In this document: piece after piece, positions 53,306 to 63,914 of the stretch
Numbering within the stretch: the stretch's first letter is position 1
Layout of the letters: each line of letters opens with the position of its first letter
NCBI GenBank assembly: GCA_025961275.1
Contig: JAOQNJ010000001.1
Location: 951,353-1,015,352, forward strand
DNA from: Providencia alcalifaciens
GTDB lineage: Bacteria > Pseudomonadota > Gammaproteobacteria > Enterobacterales > Enterobacteriaceae
Direction of reading: 5' to 3'
Length of the DNA: 64,000 nucleotides
Translations under genes and position numbers: made by a program
The notes under the pieces: generated by a model
Told to the model about the DNA's origin: nothing
Seen by the model: the letters and a program-made list of their open reading frames with translations, nothing else
Databases searched by the model: none

Positions 53306-53774
53306 GCTTCACCACCTTGTGCGATAATCATTTTGGCTTTTTGGGCTGCTTGTAAGATCTCCACATGAGCCCACAACGACATAAATTAAATGCCAGTTCT
53401 GTTTTTATTTCTTCTTCGCTTGCATTTGGATTGCGCTTAAATAAAGCTACTAATGTCATTATCATGCCGTTAGTGCAATAACCACATTGTGCTGCCTGCT
53501 CATCGATAAATCCTTGTTGCACAGGATGAAGCTTATCACCATTACTAATACCTTCTAATGTGGTAATTTTTCTATTTTCTACAGTTGATAAAGGTATTGA
53601 ACAAGAGCGAATAACTTTTCCATCGATTAATACACTACAAGCACCACACTCCCCCAAACCACAACCATATTTAGGGCCATTTAGCTTTAGGTCATTACGT
53701 AATACATAAAGAAGCGGTGTTGATGGGGAAACATTAGTTAATTCAACTAATTTTCCATTGATATTTAATTGCAT
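53302..53774 (-). pseudogene. 2Fe-2S small subunit of IorA-type oxidoreductase, frameshifted at the C-terminus
   Basis: From MQLNINGKLVELTNVSPSTP, with AAGGGA before the ATG, the protein carries both plant-type clusters: CGLGECGACSVL near 38-49 and CGYCTNGM then NLCRCG near 97-133. After CRCG the frame shifts. Adding one G to the GGG run complementary to 53370-53372 restores AHVEILQAAQKAKMIIAQGG and a stop at 53302 that overlaps the large-subunit ATG (ATGA). As sequenced the frame ends at 53328 with about 14 foreign residues. All eight cluster cysteines precede the break, so some fold may survive. Confidence 0.85.
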
Positions 53775-54460
53775 ATATTTCCCTTTCACATTACAAATTA
53801 AATTTAAATCATGATTTTTAATATTATTTTCTTAGTAATGATAACATATATTATTATTTTGATTTAACGCATTACGTACTAGTTGAAAACTTTAAACATC
53901 AATGCTTACAAATTTTAGTATTTACGTAACGCCAGATAACAACCAATACAATTTAAAGTAGTAAACCAACAGGGAGAAATTAATTTAAAACAACACATAT
54001 CGGCAGATGCTATATCAAAAAACTAGGTAGATAATAGTTAATAGAATAAGTATATTTATTATGATTTTTATATTTGGTCAATTAGACAGGAATATTTAGT
54101 AACAATGTTACAGGTGAAATTAATATTTTTTACATTTTGGAATAAAATATTTTTGGGTGTAATTTTAATCTATAAAAATATTAAAATATATGATGAAAAA
54201 AGAGTAGAGATTTAAGATACTATCTTCAGTATAATTTGCCAAAATAACGTTGAATCCTTTGATATCAAAAATATAATTCAACCAGTAAAATCCATCAATC
54301 CTAATGCAGATCTGAGCATCAACTTTTTAGTCATTCCACAAGGGAGAAAGAATTGATATGTCAATACTCTCTAGCACTTATCAAATCAAGAAAGAATTCA
54401 ATGCAGATGTCTATGTTATAGCGACAGAAGTGCTTTAATTCTACTTCCCAGTACTGAAAG
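53775..54460. other. Non-coding gap upstream of the oxidoreductase operon
   Basis: The 686 AT-rich nt hold the operon promoter. A 26-codon ORF at 54358-54438 (starting MSILSSTYQI) has a GGGAG too far upstream. I do not call it. Confidence 0.5.
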
Positions 54461-55435
54461 TTACTTAAAGTTTATACCTGCGTCATTTCTCGATTTACTT
54501 AATAATTTGGAAACCATAACAGCCAGTTCAAGTAATTCATAGCAGACTTCTAATTTTTTAGACGCTATCTGATCGCGAAAAAATTCAAACTCAAACGTCA
54601 TATGGTTAGTCGATTTTTCCTGAGTAAATGAGGATACCTTACCATCGATACAAACCTCTACAGACTGGCAAACTCCAGGAGACCCCTTAACTTTTACGTA
54701 ACCTTTAGTCCCTTGAATAGTAAAATAGCCTAGGCTATCAGAGTCTTTTGCCCCCGTACACACGGCAATAATAGATCCAAACTTCAATGTTAGTATCCCT
54801 GAAGTGTCTATGCCGTTATATCCTTTGTTACAGATATAATGACTTTGCTCAGATTCACCAATAAGTGCAGATAAAATATAAATATTATAGAGATTAATAT
54901 CATACAATGCACCGCCCGCTTGTTTTGGATCAAACGCTGCATGTACATTCCCTTGCATATAATCATCATATCGACTTGAATATTGCGAGTAATTTGCCTG
55001 AATAACCTTTATATCCCCTATTTTATTGATATTTTGTTTAATAAAATTGAATCCAGGTGTATGAATTGATGTAATTGCCTCAAACAAATACAATCCGCTT
55101 TCATGGGACAGTAGTATGAGTTCTTGTAATTGCTCCCATTCAGCAGTGAATGGTTTCTCACAAATGACATGCTTATTTGCCATTAATGCATCAAATGTAT
55201 AACTATAATGCAAATGATTTGGTAGGCCGATGTAAACAACTTCAATGTCAGGATCCTGTAATAATTCCTTATAATGTGTATATAGCTTATTGATTTTAAA
55301 TTGATTACAAATTAACTTTCCTTTCTCGATACTCGCTTCACGTACACATAGTGCAACAACATCAATTCCCTGCACATGATTCAATGCATCAAGCGCTGAC
55401 ATTATTATTTTTCCTGAACCAATCAATGCTAGTTT
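54461..55435 (-). CDS. Gfo/Idh/MocA family oxidoreductase
   Basis: The 324-residue NAD(P)-dependent dehydrogenase of unknown sugar or polyol substrate begins MKLALIGSGKIIMSALDALN, the Rossmann motif. I chose this start, ten codons inside the longest ORF, because it places the beta strand and GSGKI at the N-terminus. EVVYIGLPNHLHYSYTFDAL and NKHVICEKPFTAEWEQ near 86-101 carry the family EKP motif, and FDPKQAGGALYDINLYNIYI near 169-188 is the conserved second half. It stands alone on the minus strand, with no sugar operon around it. Confidence 0.9.
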   Translation of the reverse strand, partial: KLALIGSGKIIMSALDALNHVQGIDVVALCVREASIEKGKLICNQFKINKLYTHYKELLQDPDIEVVYIGLPNHLHYSYTFDALMANKHVICEKPFTAEWEQLQELILLSHESGLYLFEAITSIHTPGFNFIKQNINKIGDIKVIQANYSQYSSRYDDYMQGNVHAAFDPKQAGGALYDINLYNIYILSALIGESEQSHYICNKGYNGIDTSGILTLKFGSIIAVCTGAKDSDSLGYFTIQGTKGYVKVKGSPGVCQSVEVCIDGKVSSFTQEKSTNHMTFEFEFFRDQIASKKLEVCYELLELAVMVSKLLSKSRNDAGINFK

Positions 55436-56044
55436 CATATATTTGCCCAATACAAAAAGTATCATGAAAAAAAGATATTATACTTTATCATTAACACTTG
55501 CGGTTTCGCCACTTAAATAACTACCCAATGAACATGACGAATAATTTACTAAAATAATTGTTATCGAACCTAGTAACCTGTGCCAAGTGCCTATTCATGC
55601 GGTATTGTCTAAAAAAACAAGATAAATAGATGTAGTAAGCAAAATATAAGCATGAGGCACCTAAATTAAAAAGATAGCTAAACTAGAATTTTAAAAACCA
55701 TCATCATTATTTTAACATTAATAACCTTTTCATTCAGAATTTATTAAAATAACTTCCCGCTTAATAATAAATGCAAAAAAAGAATCACACACCCAATAGC
55801 CTCTAAATTAAGCTTATTACATTCTAATATAAAAAATAAGTTACCACCCTGTTATTTACTTACAAATTTAAACCTCCATTTAAATTAAACAGAACAATCC
55901 TTATTATAATTTAAAATATTATCTAGCCAGAAAATTAACTTATCATGCTATTTGCACTAAATATACTGGAAATTTTAATTTTTCTAAATTATAACTAATC
56001 TAAACCATGTCATAGAAATTTTTTGTTTTTTTGAGGAGATTCTC
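55436..56044. other. Non-coding gap upstream of the glg operon
   Basis: This 609-nt, very AT-rich divergent region ends in GAGGAG (56033-56038), which serves a small ORF. If glgB once preceded glgX, it has been lost from this position. Confidence 0.5.
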
Positions 56045-56158
56045 TTGAACAATGAAAATTCAGGTTTATTTCTAGCTAAATTTGATGATACCGATGACAT
56101 TATTTTATGGCCTGGGCTCCCAACACTTTACAACAAAGGCCATCCAGATGAAATTTAA
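56045..56158 (+). CDS. Possible 37-codon leader ORF overlapping glgX
   Basis: A TTG start at 56045 has an excellent GAGGAG 6 nt upstream. The frame reads NNENSGLFLAKFDDTDDIIL and continues to a stop at 56156-56158, overlapping the glgX start by 11 nt (ATGAAATTTAA). This arrangement suggests translational coupling. It could be the leftover start of glgB, whose place this is in E. coli, but I see no certain GlgB similarity (only an LA-x-FD-x-T pattern). Confidence 0.35.
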   Translation: MNNENSGLFLAKFDDTDDIILWPGLPTLYNKGHPDEI

Positions 56159-58163
56159 TCAACTTGAGCTCAGTTTAGGAAAGCCATATCCTCTCGGTAC
56201 CGGGTATGATGGAACAGGAATAAACTTTGCCATCTATTCCAAATACGCAGAAAAGGTAGAGCTTTGCTTATTTGATGAACAAAATATAGAAACGCGATAT
56301 ATACTACCTGGACGAACAGATAATATTTGGCATGGATTTCTGTTCGGGGGAAAACCAGGTTTACGTTATGGCTACCGTATACATGGGCCTTGGGATCCAC
56401 AAAAAGGCCTGCGTTTTAATCCTTATAAGTTATTAATTGACCCATATTCACAAGCATTAAGTCATAAAATTGATAATAATCCATTATTTATTGATGGTGA
56501 ATTTGAATTTAACAAAACAGATAATTCAGATATAGCACTAAAAAGCATTGTTATTAATGAATCTTATGATTGGCAATATGATACATTACCTAAAATCCCA
56601 TGGTCAGAAACCATTATCTATGAAGCACATGTTCGTGGTTTTACTAAATTACATCCGGAAATTGCAGATGATTTGCAGGGAACTTATTCTGCATTAGCAC
56701 AGCCCGTCATCATTAATTATTTACTAAACTTAGGAATTACTACGCTCGAATTACTTCCTGTCCAATTGCATATTGATGAGCCAAGATTACAAAAAATAAA
56801 ATTAACTAATTATTGGGGATATAACGTTTTAGCACCATTCGCTATCGAACCTTTATATTGGTCTGGCCAGAAAGGAACGACTCCGTTGTCAGAATTTCGA
56901 GATATGGTTAAAGCCTTGCATGAGGCAGGAATTGAAGTAATTTTAGACATGGTATTCAATCATACTGCAGAACTTGATGTCACAGGACCCACATTATCTC
57001 TCCGAGGAATTGATAACTCAACTTATTACTGGTTGAACGATGCTGGTGGTTACGAGAACTGGACAGGATGCGGTAATACTTTGAGGTTAAATCATCCTGC
57101 TACTATTCAATGGGTTATTGATTGCCTACATTTTTGGACAAAGGAATGTCATGTTGATGGTTTTCGGTTTGATTTAGCAACAGTATTAGGTAGAACACCT
57201 GATTTTACTTCTACGGCTCCACTACTTAATGCTCTAACAAAAGATCCTATTCTTTCAACACTAAAGTTGATTGCTGAGCCATGGGATATAGGATGCAATG
57301 GCTATCAGCTAGGCCAGTTTCCGCATCCGTTTGCGGAATGGAACGACCGTTTTCGGGATGATATACGCCGATTTATTCTAAAGGAAGGCATCTCACTAGG
57401 CACTCTAGCGTGTCGTTTTTCGGGATCTAGCGATATTTTTCAACGCAATGGACGCTTACCTTTTGCTTCGATCAATAAAATAACATCTCATGATGGATTT
57501 ACATTACGTGATTTAGTGAGCTTTGAACATAAACATAATGCTCAAAACGGCGAAGATAATAGAGATGGAAACGATAATAATTGTAGCAATAATCATGGGT
57601 ATGAAGGGTTATTTGCTGATAAATATATCGAATGGAATCGAAATAAAAGCACTCGAAACCTATTAACTCTTTTATTGTTATCCTTAGGTACTCCTATGCT
57701 ATTAGCTGGTGATGAAATGGGAAATAGCCAGCAAGGAAATAATAATGCTTATTGTCAAGATTCAGAGCTAAGTTGGGTTAATTGGAGTGACAAAGATAAT
57801 AATTTAATCGCGTTTACCAGCGAACTAATTGCACTTCGAAAAAAAATAATTCCTTTAATAAGAGGGCAGTGGTGGACGGGTGAAATATCATTTGAAAATA
57901 ATAATAAAGATATTGATTGGCTAAACTCTCAAGCAGAGCCAATGAGCGTTGAAGAGTGGCAATCAAATAAAATACTACCACTGCAAATAATGCTATCAGG
58001 TGAATGGCTAGTGATCATTAATTTAACAAAAGAGCCACAACACTTAAAATTACCCGATGGAGTTTGGGTATATATAAAACCTTTTTCAGAGTCTGATTCA
58101 CTTATTAACAGTCAGAATTACTTAATAGATACAAAAAAAATAGAAATACTTCAAAAAAAATGA
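56148..58163 (+). CDS. glgX: Glycogen debranching enzyme GlgX
   Basis: This is an isoamylase-type GH13 enzyme that trims short alpha-1,6 branches after GlgP action. The start [20 protein letters not shown] gives 671 residues (E. coli 657). The CBM48-like N-terminal domain (about 10-110) includes [20 protein letters not shown]. Catalytic regions are [24 protein letters not shown] (Asp nucleophile), LIAEPWDIG (Glu acid) and [32 protein letters not shown] is the C-terminal signature. It is followed after 31 nt by glgC. Upstream glgB is missing. Confidence 0.95.
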   Translation: MKFNQLELSLGKPYPLGTGYDGTGINFAIYSKYAEKVELCLFDEQNIETRYILPGRTDNIWHGFLFGGKPGLRYGYRIHGPWDPQKGLRFNPYKLLIDPYSQALSHKIDNNPLFIDGEFEFNKTDNSDIALKSIVINESYDWQYDTLPKIPWSETIIYEAHVRGFTKLHPEIADDLQGTYSALAQPVIINYLLNLGITTLELLPVQLHIDEPRLQKIKLTNYWGYNVLAPFAIEPLYWSGQKGTTPLSEFRDMVKALHEAGIEVILDMVFNHTAELDVTGPTLSLRGIDNSTYYWLNDAGGYENWTGCGNTLRLNHPATIQWVIDCLHFWTKECHVDGFRFDLATVLGRTPDFTSTAPLLNALTKDPILSTLKLIAEPWDIGCNGYQLGQFPHPFAEWNDRFRDDIRRFILKEGISLGTLACRFSGSSDIFQRNGRLPFASINKITSHDGFTLRDLVSFEHKHNAQNGEDNRDGNDNNCSNNHGYEGLFADKYIEWNRNKSTRNLLTLLLLSLGTPMLLAGDEMGNSQQGNNNAYCQDSELSWVNWSDKDNNLIAFTSELIALRKKIIPLIRGQWWTGEISFENNNKDIDWLNSQAEPMSVEEWQSNKILPLQIMLSGEWLVIINLTKEPQHLKLPDGVWVYIKPFSESDSLINSQNYLIDTKKIEILQKK

Positions 58164-58194
58164 TTTAATATATTCCTATTTTGAGGAAACTTAT

Positions 58195-59502
58195 ATGTCT
58201 GAAAACAATTTAATTAACTCAGAATCAAACTCGCTACATCAGTTAATATCATCAAGACAATTAACAAATCAAACTGTCGCATTAATTTTAGCAGGAGGAA
58301 GAGGAACTCGACTAAAAGGATTAACGACAAAACAACCAAAACCAGCTCTTTTCTTTGGCGGAAAATTTAGAATTATTGACTTTACATTATCTAACTGTGT
58401 AAATTCAGGGGTTTTCAGAATAGGCGTTTTAACGCAATATTACTCTCATTCTTTAATTCAACATATTCAACAAAGTTGGTCCTTTCTGAATGATAGAGTT
58501 AATGAATTTATTCATATATTACCTGCACAGCAAAGAGATGGATGTGATGAATGGTATCAAGGTACTGCGGATGCGATTTATCAAAATCTGGATATAATTA
58601 AAAAGTATAATAAATTAAAATATATCTTAATTTTAGCAGGCGACCATATTTATAAAATGGATTACTCTCGGATGTTGCTAGATCATGTGACAAAAGGAAG
58701 TAAATGCACTATTGCATGTATTGAAGTTCCCAAAACTACAGCATCTGAGTTTGGTATTATGCATATTTCTGATGATAATCAAATAATCAATTTTATTGAA
58801 AAACCTGCTGATCCTCCTTCTATGCCTAGTAATGCTGATATGTGCTTAGCGAGTATGGGAATTTATGTTTTTGATGCGCAATATCTATATCAATTGTTAG
58901 AAGAGGAAAACACGAGTATCGAGACTCATCATGATTTTGGGAAAGACCTAATCCCGAAGGCAGTTTATCAAGGTGTTGCATGGGCACACGCTTTTCAAAA
59001 CTCGAGTATCACATCTAATGATGGTGAAGGTATACAGCATTATTGGCGAGATGTTGGAACAATTGATGCATATTGGCAAGCAAATCTCGATTTAGCATCT
59101 GTTACGCCTGAATTGGATATGTATGACTATAATTGGTCTATTCACACAGCTATATCCCCATTGCCACCAGCAAAATTTGTACAAGATCGTTCGGGCAGCC
59201 AAGGAATGACAATGAATTCATTGATTAGCTCTGGATGTATTGTTTCAGGTTCAATCATCATGAATTCGGTACTTTTTCCTGCAGTACGCATTAATTCCTT
59301 TTGTACTATAGACTCTTCAGTATTACTTCCAGAAGTACATGTTAGCCGCTCTTGTCGCCTACATAGGTGCATTATTGATAATGGTTGCATACTGCCAGAA
59401 GGGTTGATCATAGGTGAAAATGTTGAAGACGACCAACGCCGATTCTATCGTTCAAAAAGTGGGATCGTACTGGTGACACAAGAAATGCTAAATAAATTAT
59501 AG
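58195..59502 (+). CDS. glgC: Glucose-1-phosphate adenylyltransferase GlgC
   Basis: GlgC makes ADP-glucose, the donor for glycogen synthase. The 435 residues match E. coli (431). The N-terminal regulatory and nucleotide region is [20 protein letters not shown] then [14 protein letters not shown] near 31-63. [14 protein letters not shown] (about 157-170) and [20 protein letters not shown] (about 184-203, with the glucose-1-phosphate Lys) follow. [17 protein letters not shown] is near 283-299, and a left-handed beta-helix domain occupies the C-terminus. TGAGGAAAC lies before the ATG. It is intact, but the gene for the enzyme that uses its product (glgA) is destroyed next door. Confidence 0.96.
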   Translation: MSENNLINSESNSLHQLISSRQLTNQTVALILAGGRGTRLKGLTTKQPKPALFFGGKFRIIDFTLSNCVNSGVFRIGVLTQYYSHSLIQHIQQSWSFLNDRVNEFIHILPAQQRDGCDEWYQGTADAIYQNLDIIKKYNKLKYILILAGDHIYKMDYSRMLLDHVTKGSKCTIACIEVPKTTASEFGIMHISDDNQIINFIEKPADPPSMPSNADMCLASMGIYVFDAQYLYQLLEEENTSIETHHDFGKDLIPKAVYQGVAWAHAFQNSSITSNDGEGIQHYWRDVGTIDAYWQANLDLASVTPELDMYDYNWSIHTAISPLPPAKFVQDRSGSQGMTMNSLISSGCIVSGSIIMNSVLFPAVRINSFCTIDSSVLLPEVHVSRSCRLHRCIIDNGCILPEGLIIGENVEDDQRRFYRSKSGIVLVTQEMLNKL

Positions 59503-59521
59503 AGATAAATTAGGAGATAAA

Positions 59522-59841
59522 ATGCGAGGAAAAGCAAAATGTAAAGCCATGTATCAATGCCAGGCTAGATTAACAGTGATCGATAAAACTCCATTATTTG
59601 CCATACCTTGCTGATACAGTATCTAGATTATACTCTAGAAAATTTAGCGGATAAAACTGTAACAGGTTTCATTTTTAATAATTATCGAGTTGATGATCTC
59701 AATAACGCATTACGTCGAGCATTTGCACTTTGGCCAGAGCCTGTAAAATGGAAAAGAGTTCAACGCCAAGCGATGAGTATTAACTTTAGCTGGAGTATGC
59801 CCTCTAATGATTATTTAAATATTTATCAACAATTAGTTTAA
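59522..59841 (+). pseudogene. glgA: Glycogen synthase GlgA remnant (two fused fragments)
   Basis: After AGGAGATAAA the ATG at 59522 opens a short frame whose peptide KAKCKAMYQCQARLTVIDKT then PLFAIP aligns with E. coli GlgA around residues 268-294 (KAENKRQLQIAMGLKVDDK, PLFAV). At about 59612 the sequence jumps, with a frame change, to the C-terminus: TLENLADKTVTGFIFNN then RRAFALWPEPVKWKRVQRQA and FSWSMPSNDYLNIYQQLV (about residues 403-477). The first 265 residues and about 110 in the middle are gone, leaving roughly a fifth of the gene. No glycogen synthase can be made. Confidence 0.9.
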
Positions 59842-59912
59842 ATTTTGCATCAGTAATCAATTTTGAAATTAAAAATATGTTTTATTAACTCAATTTAATG
59901 GGAATGATATAA

Positions 59913-62360
59913 ATGACTTTATTATTTGATTTTAAATCGTCAGATGAACGTATTAATACATTAGCTGAATCAATTCAAAGTAAACTAAAATTAATCATCG
60001 GTAAAGATCCTATAATTGCAACGGAACATGATTGGCTTAATGCTACATCCTACGCTGTGCGTGACTTGATAGTGGAAAGATGGTTACGTTCAGTACGAGC
60101 TAGTTTATCTCAGTCCGATCGCAGAGTTTCATACTTATCAATGGAATTTCTAATTGGCCGAACATTGTCAAATACATTATTAAATTTAGAAATTTATGAT
60201 GACGTATCGCAAGCCTTGAATAAAATTGGGGTCGATTTAGAAAAATTAGTTAATGAAGAAGATGATCCTGGATTAGGCAATGGTGGTTTAGGTCGTTTAG
60301 CTGCCTGCTTCCTTGACTCTTTGGCAACATTAAAAATACCTGCTACGGGTTATGGCATCCGCTATGAATACGGCATGTTTAAACAAAATATCGTTGACGG
60401 TCAACAAACTGAATCCCCAGATAACTGGCTTGAATATGGCAATGCATGGGAGTTCCCTCGAACTAATTTACGCTATAAAGTACAATTTGGCGGCAGAATA
60501 CAAAAAGAAGGTAATACTTCTCGGTGGATTAATACAGAAGAAATTTTAGCTTGTGCTTATGACCAAATAGTTATGGGCTATGGCTCTGATGCAACTAATA
60601 CATTACGTTTATGGTCTGCTCGTACAAATAATGAAATGAACCTAGGGAAATTTAACAAGGGTGATTATATTGGTGCTGTAAAAGATAAAAATTTCTCTGA
60701 AAATATCTCACGTATTCTTTATCCTAATGATGCTACATCATCAGGAAAAAAGTTACGCTTAGGGCAGGAATACTTTTTAGTTTCAGCAACATTACAAAAC
60801 ATTTTACATACTCATTATCGTGTTTATAACACGTATGATAATTTAGTCGATAAAGTGGCTATTCATTTAAATGATACCCATCCAGTTTTAGCTATTCCGG
60901 AGCTAATGCGGTTATTAATTGATGAGCATGGATATAGCTGGAGTAAATCATGGGAGATGACAGAAAAAATTTTCTCATATACGAATCATACATTAATGAG
61001 TGAAGCATTAGAAACCTGGCCTGTAGAAATGATGGGTGATATTCTTCCCCGTCATTTAGAAATTATATTTGAAATCAATGACCACTTTTTACGAATTGTA
61101 AAAGAAAAATTCCCTAACGACCATGAATTATTAACTCGTGTTTCATTGATAGATGAAAAGCATGGCCGTCAAATAAGGATGGCTTGGTTGGCAGTTGTCG
61201 GCTGTTATAAAATAAATGGGGTATCAGAGTTACATTCGGAATTAATGGTACAGAACTTATTTTCAGATTTTTCAAAAATATTTCCTAACCGATTTTGTAA
61301 TGTAACAAACGGTATTACACCTAGAAGATGGTTAGCATTATCAAATAAACCACTATCATATTTACTCGATGAATCAATTGGAAAAACATGGCGAAATGAT
61401 TTAGGTGTCATATCTGAAATAAATAATCATGCTTGTTATCCTAGCTTTATTGAGCGTATAAAGGAATGTAAATTAGAAAATAAAAAGAAACTAGCATTGT
61501 ACATTGCAGAAAACTTAAATATAATTATCAATCCAAATTCTTTATTTGATGTTCAAATAAAAAGAATTCATGAATATAAGCGCCAATTATTGAATTTATT
61601 ACAAGTAATAAATCGTTATAATCGAATATTACAATCACCAAATGACGATTGGGTACCAAGGGTAGTTATTTTCTCTGGAAAAGCTGCATCATCATATGTT
61701 ACGGCTAAAACGATTATTCATTTGATTAATGACGTTGCTAATGTGATTAATAATGATCAAAGAATAAAAAATAAACTCAAAGTTGTATTTATTCCTAACT
61801 ATAGTGTAAGTCTAGCCCAATTAATTATTCCCGCAGCAGATTTATCAGAACAGATTTCACTTGCCGGGACTGAAGCATCAGGCACAGGAAATATGAAATT
61901 TGCTCTGAATGGAGCTCTCACAATAGGTACACTAGATGGTGCTAATATTGAAATAAAAGAGCATGTTGGCACAGATAATATCTTTATCTTTGGTAATACA
62001 GCAGAGGAAGTTGAAGAGATTCGCCTACAAGGCTATGAACCAAGAAAAATTTATGAAAATGATCATGAAGTTAATCAGGTTCTCAATCAGATAGCCTCAG
62101 GATTTTTCAATTCAGAAGAGCCAGAGCGTTATCGTGCACTTTATGATTCCTTAATTAACTTTGGTGATTATTATCAATTACTAGCAGATTTCCGTTCTTA
62201 TGTCGATACTCAAGATGACGTTGATGCTTTATATAAACAACCAGAATTATGGGCACAGAAATCAGTCTCTAATATTGCGAACATGGGATATTTTTCATCT
62301 GACAGAACAATTGATGAATATGCCCGTGATATTTGGAAAGTAAAACCAACAATATTATAA
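59913..62360 (+). CDS. glgP: Glycogen/maltodextrin phosphorylase GlgP
   Basis: This GT35 PLP enzyme releases glucose-1-phosphate from alpha-1,4 glucans. The 815 residues equal E. coli GlgP. Landmarks are [20 protein letters not shown] near 71-90, [20 protein letters not shown] near 116-135, [11 protein letters not shown] near 550-560, and the PLP pocket [20 protein letters not shown] (then LDGAN) near 652-676 with its Lys. GGGA lies upstream of the ATG at 59913. It closes the operon and is intact even though no glycogen synthesis genes remain nearby; maltodextrins could be the substrate. Confidence 0.96.
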   Translation: MTLLFDFKSSDERINTLAESIQSKLKLIIGKDPIIATEHDWLNATSYAVRDLIVERWLRSVRASLSQSDRRVSYLSMEFLIGRTLSNTLLNLEIYDDVSQALNKIGVDLEKLVNEEDDPGLGNGGLGRLAACFLDSLATLKIPATGYGIRYEYGMFKQNIVDGQQTESPDNWLEYGNAWEFPRTNLRYKVQFGGRIQKEGNTSRWINTEEILACAYDQIVMGYGSDATNTLRLWSARTNNEMNLGKFNKGDYIGAVKDKNFSENISRILYPNDATSSGKKLRLGQEYFLVSATLQNILHTHYRVYNTYDNLVDKVAIHLNDTHPVLAIPELMRLLIDEHGYSWSKSWEMTEKIFSYTNHTLMSEALETWPVEMMGDILPRHLEIIFEINDHFLRIVKEKFPNDHELLTRVSLIDEKHGRQIRMAWLAVVGCYKINGVSELHSELMVQNLFSDFSKIFPNRFCNVTNGITPRRWLALSNKPLSYLLDESIGKTWRNDLGVISEINNHACYPSFIERIKECKLENKKKLALYIAENLNIIINPNSLFDVQIKRIHEYKRQLLNLLQVINRYNRILQSPNDDWVPRVVIFSGKAASSYVTAKTIIHLINDVANVINNDQRIKNKLKVVFIPNYSVSLAQLIIPAADLSEQISLAGTEASGTGNMKFALNGALTIGTLDGANIEIKEHVGTDNIFIFGNTAEEVEEIRLQGYEPRKIYENDHEVNQVLNQIASGFFNSEEPERYRALYDSLINFGDYYQLLADFRSYVDTQDDVDALYKQPELWAQKSVSNIANMGYFSSDRTIDEYARDIWKVKPTIL

Positions 62361-62380
62361 CTAGACTAGTTTTTATTTAT

Positions 62381-62412
62381 AACATCCTTTCTAACTGAAA
62401 GGATGTTATTTT
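62381..62412 (+). terminator. glg operon terminator
   Basis: AACATCCTTTC pairs perfectly with GAAAGGATGTT around a 5-nt loop and is followed by ATTTTAAAT. It starts 20 nt after the glgP stop. Confidence 0.85.
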
Positions 62413-62426
62413 AAATCATATTAAAA

Positions 62427-62470
62427 TTAAAAAATAATTATTAAATAGTGGAGACACCACCGCTATTTAA
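62427..62470 (-). terminator. Terminator of the DUF417/Met-rich unit
   Basis: On the minus strand TTAAATAGCGG and CCACTATTTAA pair (one mismatch), followed by TAATTATTTTTTAA. It is convergent with the glg terminator and 112 nt after the small-gene stop. Confidence 0.65.
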
Positions 62471-62582
62471 TAATTAAAGGAAATCCAAAAATTGAATTCA
62501 CAACTAATTAATTTAGTATAAAGTAAATTTAACTTATCTTTAAAAAATATTAAAAACAATTTTAATTCATATGACTTTTATT

Positions 62583-62834
62583 TTAGGTGTTTTTATTCAT
62601 GTCATTTTTCATCTTAGCATCTCTTATCATGCTATCCTCTTTCATTTTGTCATCTTTCATCATGCTATCTTTCATCTTGTCATCTTGATCATGCATTGAT
62701 TCTTTCTTTATCGCCTCTTTTTTATCCATACTATTAAGGGGCATAGATTTCACTTCTTTTAGGCTTTGAGCCGCTTGAGCACTAGTTAGTCCAAGTGAAC
62801 AGAGAGCAGCAATGATAAGTATCATTTTTTTCAT
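62583..62834 (-). CDS. Secreted Met-rich repeat protein (MXKDX type)
   Basis: The 83-residue protein has a signal peptide of about 21 residues (MKKMILIIAALCSLGLTSAQ, cut after AQA). A highly charged tail of about 60 residues holds ten Met, with repeats such as DDKMKDSMMKDDKMKEDSM. It resembles the pentaMXKDX repeat family, whose role is unknown. It contains no Cys. A ribosome binding site AGGAAC lies before the ATG. It lies downstream of the DUF417 gene on the same strand (177 nt). Met clusters in exported proteins can bind copper or absorb oxidants; either role is only inferred. Confidence 0.85.
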   Translation of the reverse strand: MKKMILIIAALCSLGLTSAQAAQSLKEVKSMPLNSMDKKEAIKKESMHDQDDKMKDSMMKDDKMKEDSMIRDAKMKNDMNKNT

Positions 62835-63011
62835 CTTTAGTTCCTCATTTAGTTATATATCGAAATAATTTAATTCATTAAATTAATCACATATCAATCT
62901 ATATATGTATTCCCATTAAGATTAATGTAACTTATGTTATTTAAAGAAAAACAATCTCTATTTGATTTTCATTTCAAAAACAGCCAGTAAACCAACAATT
63001 AGATTTAATTA

Positions 63012-63434
63012 CTATTGTTTCATATGACGTAATAAATCATATTTCAGTAGAACAAGCCCCGAACCAATCAGTAGAATATCTTTGATAATGAAACTATCTA
63101 TTTTACCCAATTGAAATAATAAACTCAATGTAACTACACCCGTAAAAACCACTATTACATCACCTAATACACCAATTATGGGTTTTACAAAACCAATAAT
63201 TAATGCAATAAAGGCCATGCTTTCAACAACGCCAAGAAAATAGCTTCCTCCGTGAACACCGAATAAAGTATACAAGAAGTTAAGCCATGTCTTAGAAATT
63301 AATGGTTCAAGGGCATTAACTTCAAAATCAAACCATTTATAAGTCCCAAATAACATAAAAATCACAATAACGGATAGACGTAAAACTGTAATATCAATGT
63401 TTGAATTAAGAAATCGGTTCAAGTAGTTTTTCAT
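63012..63434 (-). CDS. DUF417 (YkgB/RclC-like) inner membrane protein
   Basis: This is a 140-residue protein with four hydrophobic segments (about 17-35, 62-82, 85-107 and 114-130). The start region NIDITVLRLSVIVIFMLFGT (then YKWFDFE) and ALEPLISKTWL follow the DUF417 pattern seen in E. coli RclC, the membrane protein of the reactive-chlorine resistance locus rclABC. It is shorter than RclC (about 197) and lacks its middle loop. Neither rclA nor rclR is in the window. A palindrome 91 nt upstream is a good candidate operator. The role in oxidant stress is inferred from the family only. Confidence 0.85.
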   Translation of the reverse strand: MKNYLNRFLNSNIDITVLRLSVIVIFMLFGTYKWFDFEVNALEPLISKTWLNFLYTLFGVHGGSYFLGVVESMAFIALIIGFVKPIIGVLGDVIVVFTGVVTLSLLFQLGKIDSFIIKDILLIGSGLVLLKYDLLRHMKQ

Positions 63435-63524
63435 ATTTAACTCTTTAAATATTATAGATATAAAGAATGATATTTAATTATACATATTTCTTTACGCTCA
63501 TATTTTCTCTCGGAAACACAATAA

Positions 63525-63550
63525 GACTACCTACCAAAAGGTAGGTAGTC
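63525..63550. promoter_or_regulatory. Perfect 11-bp palindrome, candidate TetR-family operator
   Basis: GACTACCTACC-AAAA-GGTAGGTAGTC lies in the gap between the DUF417 gene and the TetR-family gene at the window edge. Dyads containing a CTACC/GGTAG core are common TetR-type operators. It lacks a T-run, so a terminator is less likely, but a hairpin role cannot be excluded. Confidence 0.65.
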
Positions 63551-63914
63551 AAGAAGGAATTAAGTCTTTGGCAAAAATATATTCTAATCCTTTGATATAA
63601 AATAATTTATATCTGCCCTCCCATCGATTTTAATATAATAATTTTTTCCATACATTGATAATGATAATAAATGTATGTTAAATACAAACACAATGAAATA
63701 CCTGTATACAAAGAACCATCAACGACATAGAGATGTAGTAATTTAAAAAGAGGAGGGTAAGTAAAAATACTTAAGCAATATATTTCATACTCTATCAGAT
63801 AAAAATCTGATAACCTTACGCTAAAGGTTATCGTAATATACAAGATAGTCATTTTGATTTTACACTAGATGATGTTTTATCATTTCTTAATGGCATGTCT
63901 ATATTGGAAAAAAT
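63551..63914. other. Non-coding gap before the TetR-family gene
   Basis: A hydrophobic 81-codon minus-strand frame here has no ribosome binding site and low-complexity content; I do not call it. The tetR promoter should lie near 63860-63900. Confidence 0.4.

Noticed and set aside
54358-54438. 26-codon ORF after a GGGAG motif
   Set aside because: The spacing is too long, there is no recognisable product, and it abuts the 3' end of the Gfo/Idh/MocA gene in antisense orientation.
63607-63852. 81-codon minus-strand frame rich in Tyr and Ile
   Set aside because: It has no ribosome binding site, its composition is biased by AT content, and it lies in the tetR promoter gap.
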